Below, in pieces: positions 52,001 through 57,082 of a stretch of 64,000 nucleotides of DNA. The translations under genes were made by a program, and so were the position numbers. Source of the stretch: Lateolabrax maculatus (Eukaryota > Chordata > Actinopteri > Acropomatiformes > Lateolabracidae); NCBI GenBank assembly GCA_031216445.1, contig CM062218.1, forward strand, positions 4,539,001 to 4,603,000, read 5' to 3'. The notes under the pieces were generated by a model. The model saw only the letters and a list, made by a program, of their open reading frames with translations, was not told where the DNA came from and ran no database searches. Positions within the stretch are counted from its first letter, which is position 1. The number at the start of each line of letters is the position of its first letter.

Positions 52001-54047
52001 AGTTTGTAATCTGTTCTATGTGCTCAGAGTGATTTAAATTGGAGTCTTTTGTAATATTCTCTAAACCTGGTACAACACTAAAATGCTCTACAGAGTTAAC
52101 TGCATCTAGAGGAAGAGTTCCTTCAAAATCTACCCAGGCAGTCTTTGCTTCTTCCTCTCTCTCTTCTTCCTCTTCCGCTAAACAAGGAAGGGTGTAGGGA
52201 TCAAAAGGCTCAGGGTCTACACTCATCTCCACTCCCTCCTCTCCTTCATCCTCTTGACACTGCCTCTCCAGCTCTAGGAAGAGGTCATCTGACTCTTCCC
52301 CTGAGCTGGGGCAGGGTGAGGCACTTGGGGCTCCAGGGCCTCCAAACCCTGTAGGGGGAGTCAATACAGGCCAATGTCCAGAAGAGCTTGTTAGATCCCA
52401 TCCCTCTGATTCTAGTGTTTCCTTATCCCAAGACTGGTCAATGATCTCCCTATTCTCTAATTTAAGCACTGCCTCCCACTCTCTTTCCTCTCTTTGAGCT
52501 CTTTCCTCCTCTGCTTTATCCCTTTCGTTTTTCCATGCCTCCTCCTCCTCAATCATTTTCATGCACTCTTGCTGCTCATCTTCGCCAAGCTCCTCAAGTA
52601 TCCTGCGCTCGTCCTCCTCAAATTTGAGCTCGGAGGCTGTGCGTTCTCTGAGCTCACTGCCCTGAGCACCCCAGCCAAGCAGCCCCTCATCACCTCCCTC
52701 CTGACTGATACAGGGGGAGAGGGGCAAACCTCCATATACTAACCCCTCCTCCTCCTTCAGGAACGGAGATGGGGGGTCTAGTAGATAAAGGGACTCTTCA
52801 TCTGTGTTGCTATCCTCACCCAACAGGGGAGGCAAAGGGGGGAGTACAGGGAAGTTGTGCCTCAGGCCAACTGGGGTTCTTTTCCCTGTTGTTATACTGC
52901 GGGGCCAGGTGCGGGCCTTGGTAGGAGGGCAGAAGACTGGTTTTGGTGGGATGAGTGGGGCATTATCCCCCTGGTCCTGGTCCAAAAGAGGAGAGTCCCT
53001 CTCTGAATCTGAGGTCTTAACTGACTCAACAGGCTCCTCTGGGATCTGCCTAATTCCAGCTTTAGAAGAGCTAGTAGTCCGCCTGTGCTGCTCCCTTTTT
53101 CTCTCTACCTGTCTGGATATACTAGGGCTATGCTGTGGTGAACTCCCAGAAACCTGGGGTGCCCGAGTCTGGCCAAAGGAAGGTAACAGTTCTTTTGAAG
53201 GCGACGGCACAACATGAGTCTGTCTGTGTTGCTTCTGCAGCACGGGGTGAAGCTGCTTCTGCCTGCTGAGAGGATGCTGCTGGAGAGGAGGCACGGGGCT
53301 AACTGTGGGTGTCAAAGATGGCGAAGAGGAGACAGGGGGAGTGTGGGGAGCAGATGATAGAGGGGAGGGTGTGTAAGGAGGCAGGGAAGGAGTGGATGAG
53401 GTAGGGGTGGGTGGAGGGAGGTGAGAAAGAATGGGCTGTAAAGGAGAGAGAGGAATCCCTGCTCCAGAAAGACGCTTTTCTGCTCCTTCAACGGATGAGA
53501 ATTCAAGTCTCTCTGCAAACTCTGGATAGGTTGGGGGCATAAAGGCTTTCCAGGAGCGACGGTTCGGATTGTCCCGCTTATCGCCACCTTGATGCCGCCT
53601 CTTGGCCACTGCAGCTACCCCACCAGAGCCGGATGAGGATGGAGCAAGAGGCAAACCTGAACCTACAATGCCAACTGGTGGTGACATTATCTGAGGATCA
53701 CCAGTCAGCTTTAAGGCATCAAAGATCACTCTCTCATCAAGTTTCTTCACTCCACCAGTGTTATCTGCATTCCTGGAGACAAAAACGCCACCTAAATCAG
53801 CTCCAATGGTGCCATTGCTGGATAGTGTACTCCCCTCTCCTCTCATCTCCCCACCAGAGCCTAGAGTACTCCTGGAGGGTTGACACAGTTTGGTCCCTTG
53901 GTCAATCTGTTCATTGATGCGCATTGTATCATATATGGATCGCTGGGGGACGTAGCAGTCCTCTATGTATGCCTCATCTTCATCACCTTTTCCAAGGCAG
54001 CGAGGGTTCTGCCTCAGGCAGTCCGGACGGCTCAGGGGCTTCCCCAT
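11897..54047 (-). CDS. macf1: macf1 (ACF7) short isoform, spectraplakin 3' half; 42 exons listed separately
   Basis: This is a giant cytoskeletal linker that joins microtubules (GAS2 domain, GSR tail, EB1 binding) to other structures. I identified it by exon-by-exon agreement with my memory of human MACF1. Joining the exons gives 3366 aa, or 3396 aa with three optional exons. Order: unique acidic and Pro/Ser-rich N terminus (residues 1-1168), about 1840 aa of spectrin repeats, two EF-hands, GAS2, Gly-Ser-Arg tail with an SxIP motif, stop at 11897-11899. All introns are GT-AG and every junction keeps the frame. The isoform lacks the calponin-homology actin-binding domain and the plakin domain; those exons should lie beyond position 64000. 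Teleosts may carry macf1 duplicates and dystonin is a close paralogue. The MGKPLSRP first exon, the SxIP tail and the bmp8a neighbour favour macf1, probably macf1a. Family assignment is very secure; the a/b assignment is not. Confidence 0.95.
12430..12538 (-). CDS. macf1: macf1 exon 41: Ser-rich tail
   Basis: 109 nt, phase 0 to 1. Starts GATSGSKLKRPTFHSSRGSL and ends HASKPGRT plus one base. Acceptor GTGCTCCTGCAG, donor ACCG|GTGAGA. The human counterpart contains GSKLKRPTPTFHSSRTSL. Confidence 0.93.
12743..12800. repeat. short AATTGATTA-type repeat fragment
   Basis: GCACTAATTGATTAATTGAT followed by GATCAATTAATCAACTAATT resembles the terminal segment of the dispersed repeat at 225-470. It can also form a hairpin. 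Confidence 0.4.
13335..13430. repeat. (GGGA/GGAA)n purine array
   Basis: Irregular GGAAGGA/GGGAGGG units, about 95 bases of pure purine interrupted by ACGG. Lies in a macf1 intron. Confidence 0.85.
14539..14756 (-). CDS. macf1: macf1 exon 40: GSR/Ser-rich microtubule-binding tail
   Basis: 218 nt, phase 1 to 0. Starts ARGRTNLELREKFILPEGAS, contains FRSRGRRSKPGSRNASPTRS and ends TPTASASSR. Basic Ser/Arg-rich sequence. In the mammalian protein the tail binds the microtubule lattice and GSK3 phosphorylation weakens this (known for ACF7). Acceptor GTTTCTCCTCAG, donor AGG|GTAAGA. Confidence 0.95.
15228..15763. mobile_element. second copy of the same TIR element, internally diverged
   Basis: Left end GGAATAGTGCGACATTTTGG and right end, reversed, GGAAAGGTTCAACGTTTTGG pair as inverted repeats. 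The internal GGCCCAGAAATAGTCCAACA is a landmark of the same family. It lies in a macf1 intron and has no ORF. Confidence 0.65.
16131..16190. repeat. (AG)n microsatellite
   Basis: 30 uninterrupted AG units in a macf1 intron; pyrimidine (CT)n on the transcribed sense strand. Confidence 0.95.
17791..17853 (-). CDS. macf1: macf1 exon 39: 63-nt cassette between GAS2 and GSR tail
   Basis: 63 nt, phase 1 to 1, coding VQHPGLKILRSDSSSSISSR plus Ile. It resembles an optional segment I recall in human MACF1 (VHHHGSKMLRSESNSS...). Acceptor CTCTTTCCCCAG, donor ATAG|GTTGGA. Exons 38 and 40 join in frame without it (CR-ARGRTN), so it is a frame-neutral cassette adding a Ser-rich, potentially phosphorylated linker. 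Confidence 0.8.
   Translation of the reverse strand, partial: CNIQDLRFSAPIPVAPSHLV
19115..19232 (-). CDS. macf1: macf1 exon 38: GAS2 domain, second part
   Basis: 118 nt, phase 0 to 1. Starts [20 protein letters not shown], contains VGGGWMALDEFLVKNDPCR. This is the core of the GAS2 microtubule-binding domain. Acceptor TTACCTCCTCAG, donor AGAG|GTGAGT. Confidence 0.96.
20128..20145 (-). CDS. macf1: macf1 exon 37: 18-nt microexon in the GAS2 domain (FFLGNQ)
   Basis: Eighteen bases coding Phe-Phe-Leu-Gly-Asn-Gln, between acceptor TTTATTGTAG and donor CAG|GTAAAG. Phase 0 to 0. It sits between exon 36 (ending ENKYR) and exon 38 (starting FGDSQQ), which also join directly in frame. I recall the same hexapeptide as an optional insert at this position in mammalian spectraplakins. 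It would add six residues in a loop of the microtubule-binding GAS2 fold. Confidence 0.85.
21932..22006 (-). CDS. macf1: macf1 exon 36: GAS2 domain, first part
   Basis: 25 codons, phase 0 to 0: VTRQVAQCKCAKRFQVEQIG then ENKYR. Contains the two GAS2 cysteines in CKC. Acceptor GTTGTTGTGCAG, donor CGG|GTAAGT. Confidence 0.96.
22141..22295 (-). CDS. macf1: macf1 exon 35: EF-hand 2
   Basis: 155 nt, phase 1 to 0. Starts KFPTSKLEMTAVADIF. The loop DRDGDGYIDYYE is canonical (Asp 1/3/5/9, Gly 6, Glu 12). Ends PTTDADKIEDE. Acceptor GTCTGTGCAG, donor GAG|GTAAGG. Confidence 0.96.
22389..22551 (-). CDS. macf1: macf1 exon 34: EF-hand 1
   Basis: 163 nt, phase 0 to 1. Starts LKEFANFDFDVWRKKYMRWM. The Ca2+ loop DKDQDGKITRQE carries canonical Asp at 1, 3 and 5, Gly at 6, Ile at 8 and Glu at 12, so calcium binding is expected. 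Acceptor TATCCTTTTTCAG, donor TCGA|GTAGGT. Confidence 0.96.
22699..22850 (-). CDS. macf1: macf1 exon 33 with short polyglutamine tract
   Basis: 152 nt, phase 1 to 0. Starts RKQQQQQQAAMQ (CAG repeat closed by CAA), then NPRLNQLCARWQQVWLLALD and ends NDGLDRLEE. Acceptor TTCCTCTGCAG, donor GAG|GTATCT. The six-Gln run is absent from the human sequence as I remember it. Confidence 0.93.
23001..23112 (-). CDS. macf1: macf1 exon 32 (linker after spectrin repeats)
   Basis: 112 nt, phase 0 to 1. Starts MFMEEMTRKQPDVDKVTKTY and ends SSLAERRGA plus one base. Acceptor TGTTGCACTCAG, donor GCTC|GTAAGT. The C-terminal half differs from the longer Ser/Pro linker of human MACF1. Confidence 0.9.
23273..23461 (-). 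CDS. macf1: macf1 exon 31 (last spectrin repeat)
   Basis: 63 codons, phase 0 to 0. Starts VLTWAKQHEQRLETALTEVL, contains ELLSWLQWAETTLVQRDTEP and ends KTLITEHQ. Acceptor TTGATCTACAG, donor CAG|GTGAGA. Confidence 0.94.
23591..23863 (-). CDS. macf1: macf1 exon 30 (spectrin repeats)
   Basis: 91 codons, phase 0 to 0. Starts AEEFRAAVQVLLEWLSEAEQ, contains CHPDSITTIKHWITIIRARF near its end. Acceptor TTATCTGCATCAG, donor GAG|GTGGGA. Among the best-conserved exons relative to human. Confidence 0.95.
24000..24194 (-). CDS. macf1: macf1 exon 29 (spectrin repeats)
   Basis: 65 codons, phase 0 to 0. Starts AFQKELGKRTSSVQALKRSA, contains GRDDTAWVKVQVQELSNRWD and ends QLALKQ. Acceptor AAACCTGCAG, donor CAG|GTCAGA. 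Confidence 0.93.
24291..24450 (-). CDS. macf1: macf1 exon 28 (spectrin repeats)
   Basis: 160 nt, phase 2 to 0. Starts (R)QHKLEEALLFSGQF, contains EDQPVHGDLDLVSNLMDSHK at its end. Acceptor CTCCATCCAG, donor AAG|GTGTGT. Confidence 0.93.
24574..24743 (-). CDS. macf1: macf1 exon 27 (spectrin repeats)
   Basis: 170 nt, phase 0 to 2. Starts EFQKALGSKQPVYDTTVRSG, contains EVRDKWDTVCGKSVE at its end plus a split Arg. Acceptor TCCCTCTTCAG, donor GAGAG|GTAAAG. Confidence 0.93.
24835..24954 (-). CDS. macf1: macf1 exon 26 (spectrin repeats)
   Basis: 40 codons, phase 0 to 0. Starts FHEAWRKLTDWLEEAEKRL and ends PDKIKVQLAKHK. Acceptor CTCTTTCTTCAG, donor AAG|GTACTA. Confidence 0.93.
25309..25515 (-). CDS. 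macf1: macf1 exon 25 (spectrin repeats)
   Basis: 69 codons, phase 0 to 0. Starts VFVNEVNTHREQVLALEK, contains LKQDVVLIKNLLLSVQARWD and ends DEARKRAKQ. Acceptor GTGTCTGCCAG, donor CAG|GTACTG. Confidence 0.94.
25686..25841 (-). CDS. macf1: macf1 exon 24 (spectrin repeats)
   Basis: 52 codons, phase 0 to 0. Starts AKLDEAVSLATGFQTSLQD, contains QPPSLILDTVLFQIDEHK at its end. Acceptor TGAACCTTCCAG, donor AAG|GTACTG. Confidence 0.94.
25990..26172 (-). CDS. macf1: macf1 exon 23 (spectrin repeats)
   Basis: 61 codons, phase 0 to 0. Starts ELQAQLTQRADQYHRLLDQG and ends NTKMDDRR. Acceptor TCTCTGTCTGCAG, donor AGG|GTAAGA. Confidence 0.93.
26509..26637 (-). CDS. macf1: macf1 exon 22 (spectrin repeats)
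   Basis: 43 codons, phase 0 to 0. Starts AEGFHGELEEFLQWLRRTES, contains KPTGGLPETAREQL and ends QQHV. Acceptor ACTCCCTGTAG, donor GTG|GTAACA. Confidence 0.92.
27100..27297 (-). CDS. macf1: macf1 exon 21 (spectrin repeats)
   Basis: 66 codons, phase 0 to 0. Starts VLRNDVLSHHATVETVNGAG, contains ELLESSPGDEASHLRDQLEK and ends LEAALHQ. Acceptor TTCTTTGTCCCAG, donor CAG|GTACTG. Confidence 0.94.
27512..27667 (-). CDS. macf1: macf1 exon 20 (spectrin repeats)
   Basis: 52 codons, phase 0 to 0. Starts HKLEAALLALGQFQHALSEL and ends AIEIELAKHH. Acceptor TCTTCCACCACAG, donor CAC|GTACGT. Confidence 0.93.
27913..28086 (-). CDS. macf1: macf1 exon 19 (spectrin repeats), tandem acceptor
   Basis: 58 codons, phase 0 to 0. 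Starts QYKVEVYQQQIDMEKL, contains ETDR-like QTDRDMIQEPLTELRHLWEN and ends DKITHRQ. Donor CAG|GTAATT. The acceptor is a tandem GAGCAGCAG (28084-28092); use of any of the three AGs keeps the frame and changes the protein by one or two Gln. Confidence 0.92.
28222..28323 (-). CDS. macf1: macf1 exon 18 (spectrin repeats)
   Basis: 34 codons, phase 0 to 0. Starts SMFDYLDNAVIKLCEMSTVG and ends VKHQIEELK. Acceptor CATTTCCAG, donor AAG|GTTGGC. Confidence 0.91.
28566..28667 (-). CDS. macf1: macf1 exon 17 (spectrin repeats)
   Basis: 34 codons, phase 0 to 0. Starts MNAAWEGLNRTWRERMERL and ends QYQDALQ. Acceptor CTCCCTCCCAG, donor CAG|GTTTGT. Confidence 0.91.
28802..28924 (-). CDS. macf1: macf1 exon 16 (spectrin repeats)
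   Basis: 41 codons, phase 0 to 0. Starts AIKAETDGLREELEFVRTLG, contains DLIFACGETEKPEV and ends KKTIDE. Acceptor CTTCCACTAG, donor GAG|GTGAGA. Confidence 0.92.
29066..29292 (-). CDS. macf1: macf1 exon 15 (spectrin repeats)
   Basis: 227 nt, phase 1 to 0. Continues AVRSRLLRLRSLWDEIRQR, contains KFWADVAALLSTLRDSQDIV and ends SLIKQQIEAAE. Acceptor CTCTCTCCTCCAG, donor GAG|GTATGG. Confidence 0.93.
30316..30541 (-). CDS. macf1: macf1 exon 14 (spectrin repeats)
   Basis: 226 nt, phase 0 to 1. Starts FHDKMDPLLETLEGAVQRL, contains AAEVDKIREQLAEH and CARGEELIGRAAHD, and ends DPAAQ plus one base. Acceptor CTTCCGTCCCCAG, donor CAGG|GTGAGT. Confidence 0.93.
31410..31418 (-). CDS. macf1: macf1 exon 13: candidate 9-nt microexon (Leu-Val-Glu)
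   Basis: Nine bases coding L-V-E, preceded by ATCACCCAG and followed by a good donor GTAAGACC, in the 2 kb intron between exons 12 and 14. Phase is 0 to 0. As I recall, human MACF1 has three residues, Ile-Thr-Glu, at exactly this position, between SQSTQ and FHDKIEP. Exon 14 here begins directly at FHDK, so a three-residue microexon is expected and this is the only match I see. Inclusion is probably alternative. Confidence 0.7.
32510..32713 (-). CDS. macf1: macf1 exon 12 (spectrin repeats)
   Basis: 68 codons, phase 0 to 0. Starts LLRESIAEHKPHIDKLLKIG and ends LDEAVSQSAQ. Acceptor TTTCCCTCTCCAG, donor CAG|GTACGT. Confidence 0.94.
32827..33045 (-). CDS. macf1: macf1 exon 11 (spectrin repeats)
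   Basis: 73 codons, phase 0 to 0. Starts VKTDSLSARYDAVSQS, contains FWETYEELEPWLGETETL and ends RLQQDQMR. Acceptor GTTCTTCTTCAG, donor AGG|GTAAGA. Confidence 0.93.
33214..33441 (-). CDS. macf1: macf1 exon 10 (spectrin repeats)
   Basis: 76 codons, phase 0 to 0. Starts YEEAVDAELAWVGETERKL, contains VQRAFNIDIIRHKDTVDQL and ends QKDALI. Acceptor CTCTTTCTTTCAG, donor ATA|GTGAGT. Confidence 0.93.
33564..33770 (-). CDS. macf1: macf1 exon 9 (spectrin repeats)
   Basis: 69 codons, phase 0 to 0. Starts ELKKVSAEKRLVLDTVNEVG, contains LVPWRAREGLDRLVADAN and ends AAIQRSQQ. Acceptor CACTATTGCAG, donor CAG|GTACTG. Confidence 0.94.
34319..34545 (-). CDS. macf1: macf1 exon 8 (spectrin repeats)
   Basis: 227 nt, phase 1 to 0. 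Starts GEEVLLIQEKLDGIKSRYA, contains SSSKALRTLEQALQLAT and ends YQERQK. Acceptor CCCCCTGCAG, donor AAG|GTGGGT. Confidence 0.93.
35335..35419 (-). CDS. macf1: macf1 exon 7 (spectrin repeats)
   Basis: 85 nt, phase 0 to 1. Starts SLNEEILSRKKTVDQAIKNG and ends LLKQTT plus one base of Gly. Acceptor CCTCCCCCAG, donor ACAG|GTAATC. Confidence 0.93.
35899..36225 (-). CDS. macf1: macf1 exon 6 (one spectrin-repeat length, 109 codons)
   Basis: 327 nt, phase 0 to 0. Starts ANQEDVSSREAEVDHLES, contains LFGEDEVEVLNWLAEV (nearly identical in human MACF1) and ends LLAEQHKHTL. Donor CTG|GTACGA. The acceptor CCTCCCAG is preceded within a few bases by a long CA array on the coding strand (36233-36276), so the pyrimidine tract is very short. 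At 109 codons it equals one spectrin-repeat length, so skipping would preserve frame. Confidence 0.93.
36233..36276. repeat. (GT)n array adjoining the exon 6 acceptor
   Basis: 22 GT units on the plus strand, that is (CA)n in the macf1 pre-mRNA, ending about seven bases upstream of the exon 6 acceptor at 36226-36227. Confidence 0.95.
36785..36944 (-). CDS. macf1: macf1 exon 5 (spectrin repeats)
   Basis: 160 nt, phase 2 to 0. Completes the split Arg, continues QRQLEELQVLALQFH and ends GTQTAKITQQIVKHK. Acceptor CCGTCCCTCAG, donor AAG|GTACTG. Confidence 0.94.
37908..38074 (-). CDS. macf1: macf1 exon 4 (spectrin repeats)
   Basis: 167 nt, phase 0 to 2. Starts LLQRLLDDRRPTVEM and ends ELLDKASG plus a split Arg codon. 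Acceptor GTTCCTCCAG, donor GGGAG|GTAGGT. Contains DREKIQTQL and RWTELLDKA. Confidence 0.92.
39738..39908 (-). CDS. macf1: macf1 exon 3 (spectrin repeats)
   Basis: 57 codons, phase 0 to 0. Starts VAERIAQLQEALLHCGKFQ and ends IQEQK. Acceptor CCGTCCTCAG, donor AAG|GTACGAG. Contains LLSWLSDTEELV, a typical spectrin-repeat helix start. Confidence 0.94.
40168..40329 (-). CDS. macf1: macf1 exon 2 (spectrin repeat region), first common exon
   Basis: 54 codons, phase 0 to 0. Starts AVEREQVDSIQPK and ends WNSLNKR. Acceptor CTTCCTCTTCCAG, donor CGG|GTACGA. This is the first exon shared by the short and (presumably) long isoforms, and it joins exon 1 in frame across a 10.2 kb intron. Confidence 0.93.
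41235..41408 (+). repeat. dispersed repeat copy ending in GCTGCAGCCCTAA
   Basis: Ends CAATAATCCTTAGCTGCAGC CCTAA, the typical terminus of the repeat at 225-470. Upstream TTTTCACTATTGTCAG and TTTTATAGACTCAG also match. Confidence 0.5.
43205..43500. repeat. GTGAGGACATTTTTG-type dispersed repeat flanked by GT arrays
   Basis: Two tandem GTGAGGACATTTTTG units, then GGTTTTAAGGTTCAGGTTAG and GTGAGGGTTGGGGTCAG, between GT microsatellites. I associate this arrangement with a common teleost minisatellite-linked repeat. Confidence 0.45.
44500..44745 (+). repeat. dispersed repeat copy, 5' half
   Basis: GGAGCAATTAATTGATTTGT, ACTATTTTGATCATCAACTA and TTGGGCTTTGGGGAATTAC match the beginning and middle of the same repeat family. 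Confidence 0.5.
50337..50342 (-). terminator. macf1: AATAAA just downstream of the exon 1 read-through stop
   Basis: AATAAA on the minus strand about 142 bases after the stop codon (50484-50486) reached if the exon 1 donor is not used. It could support a short transcript ending inside intron 1. Chance occurrence in AT-rich intron is also possible. Confidence 0.35.
50544..54047 (-). CDS. macf1: macf1 exon 1: alternative first exon (1168 codons)
   Basis: Single large open exon beginning MGKPLSRPDC. The ATG at 54047 has A at -3 and G at +4. Residues 1-60 (including YIEDCYVPQRSIYDTMRINE), 101-117 (KKLDERVIFDALKLTGD) and about 157-182 (DNPNRRSWKAFMPP within) resemble the human MACF1 alternative N terminus; the human single-exon ORF KIAA0754 probably corresponds to this exon. 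Residues about 200-260 are Pro/Ser-rich; the rest is strongly acidic and probably disordered. A motif DSFVY(L/M)A occurs twice near the C-terminal end. The reading frame runs to 50484, but a donor AAG|GTAGCG at 50544/50543 ends the exon in phase 0, matching exon 2. Gly2, Ser6, Cys10 and Cys17 suggest possible lipidation (inference). Function of this region: unknown to me. Confidence 0.93.
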
Positions 54048-55952
54048 TATGCAGTTTTCACTTTTGTTGGGCTGCCACAGAAACCCTATTGTTTAAGGTG
54101 CAGGTGTGGCACGGCACAGAGAGAAATTAAATAAAAAAAAAAAACTGTACACAAAAAAAGGCTCTTTGTGGAAAATGTATTCCTTTACCTTCAATTGTCC
54201 CAAGTCCAATAATCCACAAAATCAGTCCATTTGGCTGCATTTAATAAATCCTTCAAGTTTCACATTCTAAAAAATATTCAAAATTTTAACATCCACAGTC
54301 CACTGGTGTATGTTGTGTTCTTGCTTATGTCACTTCAACAGCAGTGCATTTCCTTGGTCTTTCTGAGATGCTGTGTGGCATCAGCGAGGGAGTGAGAGAG
54401 ACAGCCCTCCCCCTCGGCACCATATTAATCACCAGCTCTGTTTATTTGAAAGACTGTTAGGAATGAGGGAGAGGTGGTGGGATGAACAGAGGGAGGAAGG
54501 GAAAGAAACAGTCATCATCCCCCTCTCTGAGAAGTACAAAGTCCAAGGTGAGGTGAGCACCATGCAGACAACACACCTTTGTTTTGCTGTCAGAAACACA
54601 CAGTGCAACTCTCCTCTCCATATTCATGTACAACAACTCATTCCTTGACCCCCTTTTCACTTTAACTAAGCTCCTGCCTCCTTCCTCTGCGGTCTCCTCT
54701 CCTCTCTGTGGCACAACAGGAAAAAGCAGAGAGGGCTTGGACAACTTCAACAGTCTGAGTGAGAGGCAGGCAGGGAAGTGTAAAAGTCTCCTTTTAAGGT
54801 GAGAAAACCCACTCTGTTATATAAAAGAAAGGCTGCGTGGGGTGCAATGAACAGGAAAGTACAATACTCCATGGATTTGTTTCACTTTTTCTTCCTTTGT
54901 TAAAAAATGTTGCTTGCAGGAAAAATGAATGAGAATATGAAATCCAGTAATTGAAGACACAATAGTATAGAACATGTCTATCCTTTAGAGCATTTTGAGG
55001 CAACAAAATCCAACTCGAGAAAAATATGAAAATAGAAATCCCTTTACCAAGTCACTGCCACTTTGTGGTCCGGTGAGTGTTCAAGCAGCTTTTTCTTTTC
55101 CTGTCCTCTGCTTCCATCACAAAGAATCAAGGCTTTGTGCCTGCAGGACAAACCCTAATTTTGTCTAAGACATCTCATCACATCATAACAGTCACCTTTA
55201 GTGAAAGAAAATCAACCCCATCATCCAACAGTCTAGCATTTGGAGAAAATCCTAAATCCGGAACAAAGAGAAAAGCAGTCCGCTTTTGCGTGAAGAAATC
55301 CCTGTCAATGTTTCAATTCTTTTCTTTTATCTTGCTTTCTTTCTCTCTTATCCTCAGATCATCCACAGCTCCAGGGGAGAGGTTGTACAGTAGATCGAAA
55401 GCAGGCAGGATCTTGGAGGGGGTGAGGCTGGAGTGAAAGAGGGCATCTGGGGGTAGATAGAAAGGGGGGGCTGGGGGCTAGATCCTGGACCAGCCAGGCA
55501 AGCAGGCAGGCGTGCAGGGCAGAGCAGTGAGTCGTGGGACTGTATCCAGAGGGCAAAGACCCAGACAGCCCTTCCAGCTCCAGTCCAAGCTTTGCTTTGC
55601 AGGCAGCGTCTTCCCCCTCTTTACCAGCAGACAATCCCAGGACACGCTCCCTTCCCTTTCGCTCTTTTCTTTGCTGTCTTCTTTCTCCTGCTGCCGACTC
55701 CGTACTGAGAATGAAACAAAGTGCCACGCAATCCCAGTTCCTCTTCTCTCTCTTTCTTTCTTTCCTTCTCTCTTTGAGACGTGTGGGCTCCCAAGCTTCT
55801 CTCCTTCTTTCACTCCCAGTCTCTGTTCTCAGGCCACTACACAGCTGAAATGGTTTGCAGCTGCTAAAAAAATCTCCCTCTTTTCCTCTCACTCTCGCTC
55901 TCTTGCTGCTCCCCCCTCGTCTCCTCTCTCTCTCACTCACTCACTCACATGT

Positions 55953-55953
55953 C

Positions 55954-55980
<27 letters not shown>
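55953..55980. repeat. (CT)n microsatellite
   Basis: CT dinucleotide run in a longer pyrimidine-rich stretch (55870-56010), upstream of alternative exon 1; GA-rich on the coding strand. Confidence 0.9.
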
Positions 55981-55984
<4 letters not shown>

Positions 55985-57027
55985 TCGCTCTCTCTCCCTA
56001 CCTCCCTCCCTGCTCTCTTGCTGTTTGTGTTTGAATTCAGCTCCGTTTGTTCTGTTTCCTGCACTGGTATTAAAACACAGGAAGTGCTGCAATCATGCTG
56101 GTTTCCTCTCTCCCGAAAAAAAAATGAGACAGAGAGAGAGGGGGGGAGAGAAGCATAGGGGAGTTAAGTAGCGATAGAGAGGGAAGCAGGGTGCTAGGAG
56201 GAGGCGTGGAGCCAGAGAGAAAGAGTTGTGCAGAGGAGGATTTTGCTCGTTACCAAGAAAATATCAGCTGAATACCGGGATGCAGCTGATTATCCCACGC
56301 TGAGCAACAAGCAACATTCTGCTTTTAAACCTGTTTCCAAATAAATACAGGAGGAAAAATTTAAAGAGGAATGAATTAAAATGCTTGAGTATACTGTACT
56401 ATAACCCAGATGAGGGTTTCCTCCAGGCAAGATACATATAATACAGTATCTTACTTGCCAATGTTGCCAGATTTGGTGCGGTGAGAGAAAGAGAGAAGGG
56501 GGTTAGTGATGTGAGATGGCTACATTCATGGCTACATTCATCACAGCTTTGTAATCCACTCTTAATTCTCCGGGGGCAACCCCCCCGCCCCCCCGAGCAC
56601 AAAAACACTGTCCTCAGAGTGAAATGATACAGAGTCAAAGAAAAAGAAAGAAAGAAAGCAGAAAGGAGGGAGGTATGGAGGTAGGGAAAGAGGAGGCGGG
56701 ACTGTTAGCCGACAGGAGAGAAAGAGGCTTATCAGTAATGAGCCGTTTTCCCCAAAGCAATTGTCTGGCCTGCAGGCAGACAAGGAAGTGAGTCCAGTTT
56801 GTTTTTATTCACTCCATTATCTCCTCCTTTGTCAAAGTTTTCACAGGTTTCCAGTTGAACCACAAACTCTCTATCGTGCTGAAGTAGAGTTGGTAGTAGC
56901 AAAATAGCTGCTGGTGTAAAAAATAAACATGGAAAAGATATAGACACACACAAAAGTCTGTGATATTCACAGGCTCCACTTGTGCATTCCCGTCTGCGCC
57001 TTCACTGAAACCCAATCCGGCTGGGGA

Positions 57028-57036
57028 GTGTGTGTG

Positions 57037-57081
<45 letters not shown>
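57028..57081. repeat. (GT)n microsatellite
   Basis: 27 GT units with one GC interruption. Confidence 0.95.

Positions 57082-57082
<1 letters not shown>

Noticed and set aside
55359..56171. Overlapping open frames of 193 and 219 codons on both strands upstream of exon 1
   Set aside because: Pyrimidine/purine-biased sequence, no recognisable domain, no splice sites in phase with exon 1; may be 5' UTR or promoter sequence but not supported as coding.
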